Shown here: in pieces, positions 60,774-64,000 of the stretch
Layout: the number at the start of each line of letters is the position of its first letter
How positions within the stretch are numbered: the stretch's first letter is position 1
NCBI GenBank assembly: GCA_026014485.1
Contig: JAOZIE010000008.1
Coordinates: forward strand, 224,716-288,715
DNA: 64,000 nt
Direction: 5' to 3'
Source of the DNA: Candidatus Bathyarchaeota archaeon
GTDB lineage: Archaea; Thermoproteota; Bathyarchaeia; Bathyarchaeales; Bathycorpusculaceae
Made by a program: the position numbers and the translations under genes
The notes under the pieces: model-generated
What the model was told of the DNA's origin: nothing
What the model saw: only the letters and a program-made list of their open reading frames with translations
The model's database searches: none

Positions 60774-61958
60774 ATGGAATATTCCTCTCAGGACATAAGC
60801 AAGATCAAAGTATATCAGTCAATAAAAGACGAAAGAAAGCTAAAAATACTTGTTGCCGTTTCAGAAAAACCGTTAACCTCCTATGGCATAAAAAGGAAAA
60901 CGGGGTTAAGTGAACATAATAAAGGAACCAAAATCCATAATCTTGCCGAAGATTTAATAAAAAATGGTCTTCTCGAAAAGAAAACAATAATACGTAACGG
61001 TACAACAAAACCCGCAGATCCCCGAATAGAATATACAATCACCCAGTTAGGAAAAAAGGTTCTTAGAAATATTTTTTCATGGGCTAGTTCATCCATGGTT
61101 CAGCCAGAAATAATACAGGATTCAGTGTTATGTGATGTTTTATCGCTTAAATTAGGAGGACGAACTCCACTATCACCCGAAGCGGCGCCCACAAGCGCTC
61201 TTCTTAAAAGAGTTGATACAGAGGTGTTTTTAGATATAACGGGCTCTTGTTACTTTAACCAAAATATGGAGCTTCTAATGCTCCGTGAAGTCCAAGAAGT
61301 TGTTACGCCCATCTTGGGAATGCCAAAAAACCTCAAGGTTTCATGGAACGGAGAAGACATTACAAAAAATTTGAACCGTTGCGAACCCGACTCGCTCTTC
61401 AAATTTACTTCTTCGCAAAATGGTTTAGTTTATTATGCGGGGGAGCTAACACCTAAAAATGTTCCTGAACTGAACAAAGGCACAATTTATAATCTTAATA
61501 TGAGCTTTAAGGCTAAACTCCCAATTTGTGAACTCCGGAAGAACTGTGACTACGCATTTTGTATCCCCTGTATCTATGCACAGACTGGTAAGATGAAGCT
61601 TAAGATCGACTCGGTCAATGGTTGTATTTTACATCCATCATATGGCATATCGAAATTAAGCAGGTCTGTGAATAGCACTGAATGTTGGAACGCAGAATAT
61701 CTCGCAGACAATATTAAGCGAGAAAATTATTCAGAGACCGTGACTATTCCGAACGGAGGTAACCTTCTTGAGGCTATTGATAAACGCTATATGCCTGACC
61801 TTATTCGCATAAGGTTTCAGATAAATAAAGACCAAGATCTAAATGATATTTTGAGAGGAACCCCCATTTTTCAAGGGGATATTGTGAGACCTCTACGGTC
61901 TGGCAAGAGCGCTAGTTATTTCTGCGGTAGAAAAAGCTGCCCCGATATACCCCCATAG
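60774..61958 (+). CDS. Winged-helix protein with large unknown C-terminal domain
   Basis: 394 aa from ATG 60774 (ATG 60762 adds four). Residues about 8-105 contain a winged helix (LKILVAVSEKPLTSYGI, recognition helix around KGTKIHNLAEDLIKNGLLEK). The remaining 280 residues are alpha/beta and include a cysteine group (LPICELRKNCDYAFCIPCIY) likely to bind zinc or iron-sulfur, and a terminal FCGRKSCPD. Matches no family I know. It begins a plus-strand run with the swivelling-domain protein 6 nt downstream, so it may regulate or work with it. Confidence 0.6.
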   Translation: MEYSSQDISKIKVYQSIKDERKLKILVAVSEKPLTSYGIKRKTGLSEHNKGTKIHNLAEDLIKNGLLEKKTIIRNGTTKPADPRIEYTITQLGKKVLRNIFSWASSSMVQPEIIQDSVLCDVLSLKLGGRTPLSPEAAPTSALLKRVDTEVFLDITGSCYFNQNMELLMLREVQEVVTPILGMPKNLKVSWNGEDITKNLNRCEPDSLFKFTSSQNGLVYYAGELTPKNVPELNKGTIYNLNMSFKAKLPICELRKNCDYAFCIPCIYAQTGKMKLKIDSVNGCILHPSYGISKLSRSVNSTECWNAEYLADNIKRENYSETVTIPNGGNLLEAIDKRYMPDLIRIRFQINKDQDLNDILRGTPIFQGDIVRPLRSGKSASYFCGRKSCPDIPP

Positions 61959-61964
61959 ATGTAG

Positions 61965-62315
61965 GTGAAAAATTTGGCTGATAAGATCCTAATTAAAGGG
62001 TTGGGTGCAAGTTCAGGAATAAGTTCAGGAATAGCGAAGGTGGTTTTTTCGCCAGAGGAAGCCACAAAAAAAATAGGTAACGGCGATATTTTAATCACGA
62101 TAGCCACAGACCCGGATTTTGCTCCTTTCATGAGCAAGGCTTCTGCAATAGTAACAGACATTGGTGGCATGCTATCACATGCTGCGATAGTGGCGAGGGA
62201 ACTTGGAATCCCCTGTGTAGTTGGATGTGTAGACGCAACGAAGGTCCTAAAAGACGGCATGAAGGTTACGGTTGACGGCTCTGCAGGATTAGTATTTCAA
62301 GAGGTAGAGAAATGA
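61965..62315 (+). CDS. Stand-alone PEP-utilising enzyme swivelling domain
   Basis: 116 aa from GTG 61965. A complete phosphohistidine domain: GLGASSGISSGIAKVVFSPE, DILITIATDPDFAPFM, and the catalytic stretch IGGMLSHAAIVARELGIPCV with phospho-acceptor His72, then DGMKVTVDGSAGLVF. In PEP synthase, PPDK and rifampin phosphotransferase this domain shuttles phosphate between a nucleotide-binding and a substrate domain. Neither partner domain is fused or adjacent, so it must act with a separate protein or serve another purpose. It overlaps the next gene by 4 nt. Confidence 0.85.
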   Translation: MKNLADKILIKGLGASSGISSGIAKVVFSPEEATKKIGNGDILITIATDPDFAPFMSKASAIVTDIGGMLSHAAIVARELGIPCVVGCVDATKVLKDGMKVTVDGSAGLVFQEVEK

Positions 62316-63472
62316 CCGTTTTTTCGGAATGTGGAGTTTCGAACAAAGCGGTCAATGATATTCGAAGAAAGGGTTTCTTTGTTCCAAAAAACCACGAGCG
62401 TTTCCCACGAGCTTTAAGGTCGATAGGTTTTCCTGAACTTGTTTACGCTTGGGCTGACTCATTTACACCACCTTTAACAAAGCTTGAAAGCTCTCGGTAT
62501 ATTGATCGACCAAGCGCATTCTACTATGACGCTATTAAGAGCGTTCTATACCTTAGGCAAATATCAAAACTACTCCTCAAAGTATTAGACAACATAGAGT
62601 CGCTGGGTGATTTAGAAGCTGTTGCAGCATGCCTTGCAATTCTGCGAGTTTACTATGCCGCATTTGACTATGAACTTTACAAATACGACAGACACTTTGA
62701 GTTTTATGAGTATCCAGAAAGCCCTGTTGGATATTACTATATATCCCTTAAAGCGCTATGTTTCGAGGCTTCTAAGTCCAATAAAGAAAACGACGAGTGG
62801 GCAAGGCAAAAATTCCTATCTTTGCTAAATTGTCCCGCCAAACCTTCACTGTCCTCCCAGTATCAGACTGTCCTTCATAACTTACACGAAGAGATAGTCG
62901 CTAGGAATCTTGCAAACGCATCAACTGATGGCAGTAGACTGCGAAAGCTAATCGAAGTTACCGACCCTACATTGTACAAGGAAATTGATCGAAGAGCGAA
63001 AAACTATTACAAGCAACCCGATGATTTGCTGAAAGACTGCCTAAGGGCAAAAGGACAAAGTCAGCTGGTGCTAAGAAGCAAAGAAATAGCGAAGACTGAT
63101 TTCCTCACTATTCAAAAGTTGTTAACGACGCAGCAAAAAAGAGAGTTAGGGAAATGCGTGAATGCGTTAGGCTGGTTCTACAAGGCACAGGAAGAAATCG
63201 CATTCGTCATGGGCAGCAAGGTAGGAAAGCATAATTTAAGAGACGCCGAATTCAAAACCTTTGAATATCTAAAAGAAGGTTTAACCACAAAACCTGAAAT
63301 AATAAAAGAAAGTCAACGTGACGCAGCTTTGGCTATTTTCAACTATTCAGGTTTAGAGGCCTTTGTTGCACCGAGAATCTTTGTCTACAATGCTGAAAAT
63401 AAACAATATTTTACTCAAGAAGTTAGCGACTTGTATTTTGAAGAACTAGAACGGTGGTTTCCCAGAGCATAG
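62312..63472 (+). CDS. Unknown mostly helical protein coupled to swivelling domain
   Basis: 386 aa. Almost wholly helical by eye, rich in Tyr, Lys and Leu (RQISKLLLKVLDNIESLGD, RVYYAAFDYELYKYDRHFEF, SSQYQTVLHNLHEEIVARNL). No metal or nucleotide motif is visible. Overlap of 4 nt with the swivelling-domain gene implies coupled expression, so it may be the partner or substrate of that domain. The gene ends inside the 3' end of the radical SAM gene on the other strand (58-bp overlap). Confidence 0.6.
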   Translation: MTVFSECGVSNKAVNDIRRKGFFVPKNHERFPRALRSIGFPELVYAWADSFTPPLTKLESSRYIDRPSAFYYDAIKSVLYLRQISKLLLKVLDNIESLGDLEAVAACLAILRVYYAAFDYELYKYDRHFEFYEYPESPVGYYYISLKALCFEASKSNKENDEWARQKFLSLLNCPAKPSLSSQYQTVLHNLHEEIVARNLANASTDGSRLRKLIEVTDPTLYKEIDRRAKNYYKQPDDLLKDCLRAKGQSQLVLRSKEIAKTDFLTIQKLLTTQQKRELGKCVNALGWFYKAQEEIAFVMGSKVGKHNLRDAEFKTFEYLKEGLTTKPEIIKESQRDAALAIFNYSGLEAFVAPRIFVYNAENKQYFTQEVSDLYFEELERWFPRA

Positions 63473-64000
63473 CCTACACATAAAGATTTGGGAATACCAA
63501 TTTCTCGGATAGAATCCTCAACAATAAATCTGGTGTTTTCAAGTTCCTGATTTGGCAATGCTGTTGCAATCGCTGTTCCTGGAAAGAATGTCAATTCCTG
63601 TACTGAGATTTCTTCCGGTTCTAATTCTTGAATAAGTGACAAAGTTTTTCTTAAATCCTCTTCTTTCTCATTAGGCAAGCCATAAATAAAGTTTAACTTT
63701 AGCTCAATTCCTAAATCTTTTATTGTTTTGGTAATTGTTTTTATGTTTTCTATAGAAATACTCTTGCCAACTGCGTCTAAAACCCTTTGAGAACCTGATT
63801 CGACTCCCATAGCAATTCTCATACACCCAGCGTCACTCATTTTCTTCAAAAGACTTTCATTCAACCGATCAGCTCTTGTCGTGCAGTTCCAAGCAAAATC
63901 AAAGTTTTGATTGATAAAAAGACTGCACAATTGGCTAACTCTTTCCATGTCAAAAGTAAAGATATCATCGATGAAAGTGAAGTGATTGACCTTGTAATTA
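63415..64000 (-). CDS. B12-binding/radical SAM enzyme, C-terminal part, cut by window edge
   Basis: At least 194 residues to the window edge; the frame stays open beyond 64000. VNHFTFIDDIFTFD, RIAMGVESGSQRVLDAVGKS and KLNFIYGLPNEKEEDLRKTL are typical of the second half of the radical SAM barrel of the B12-binding elongator-like group. The CxxxCxxC cluster lies outside the window. Substrate unknown. ATG 63948 is internal, not the start. Confidence 0.85.
   Translation of the reverse strand, partial: NYKVNHFTFIDDIFTFDMERVSQLCSLFINQNFDFAWNCTTRADRLNESLLKKMSDAGCMRIAMGVESGSQRVLDAVGKSISIENIKTITKTIKDLGIELKLNFIYGLPNEKEEDLRKTLSLIQELEPEEISVQELTFFPGTAIATALPNQELENTRFIVEDSIREIGIPKSLCVGYALGNHRSSSSKYKSLTS

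Overview
The window is archaeal chromosome, most likely from an anaerobic Bathyarchaeia-type member of the Thermoproteota (TACK) lineage. Direct evidence is the set of archaeal information genes: TFB, aIF1, aRF1, RtcB with archease, archaeal L15-SecY-EMC3-Cmk, many TATA boxes about 25-35 nt before start codons, and three tRNA genes. A eukaryote-like type IB topoisomerase, two tetrahydromethanopterin C1 enzymes (Ftr and an MtdB-like dehydrogenase) and a complete diaminopimelate aminotransferase (DapL) lysine operon point the same way. The lineage is an inference from these families; no search was possible.

Layout. 1-1916: the leader-distal end of a large CRISPR array (37-nt repeats, no cas genes in view). 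1979-2657: a gene-free, AT-rich stretch with a series of long inverted repeats that share a shape but not a sequence. 2761-5685: a wHTH regulator and a small integrase cassette whose integrase gene runs into the 3' end of tRNA-Gln. 6086-18090: core genes (TFB, aIF1, RtcB, Adk, archease, M42 peptidase, aRF1, Ftr) with small zinc-ribbon and membrane proteins. 18316-24599: lysine operon dapA-dapB-asd-lysA-dapF-dapL. 24771-35631: RCK channel, MtdB-like dehydrogenase, topoisomerase IB, surface metallophosphoesterase, P-type ATPase.

35730-42645 is the most unusual part: a tightly packed minus-strand operon of a Tfx-like HTH gene, an ABC transporter (ATPase plus a frame-disrupted permease) and ten small membrane proteins. 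The membrane proteins share only a short N-terminal motif, consensus RGWLPKE, ahead of otherwise dissimilar transmembrane bodies. One carries the motif-plus-membrane module twice. I know of no described system with this architecture, and it is my main candidate for an undescribed system.

42820-49006: an anchored molybdopterin-fold surface protein, then an Hsp20-like gene, L15, SecY, an EMC3/TMCO1-type insertase with an added exported domain, and cytidylate kinase. The adk usually found in this cluster sits 33 kb away. 49072-64000 is more accessory: a divergent second DapB-like protein, a lone tyrosine recombinase, membrane or secreted proteins with wHTH partners, tRNA-Val, tRNA-Phe followed by a PD-(D/E)XK nuclease gene, and an operon of wHTH protein, stand-alone phosphohistidine swivelling domain and an unknown helical protein. 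The window ends inside a radical SAM gene.

A conserved intergenic element of about 42 bp occurs three times (7778, 42739 and 48373), in both orientations. It matches no feature type I recognise.
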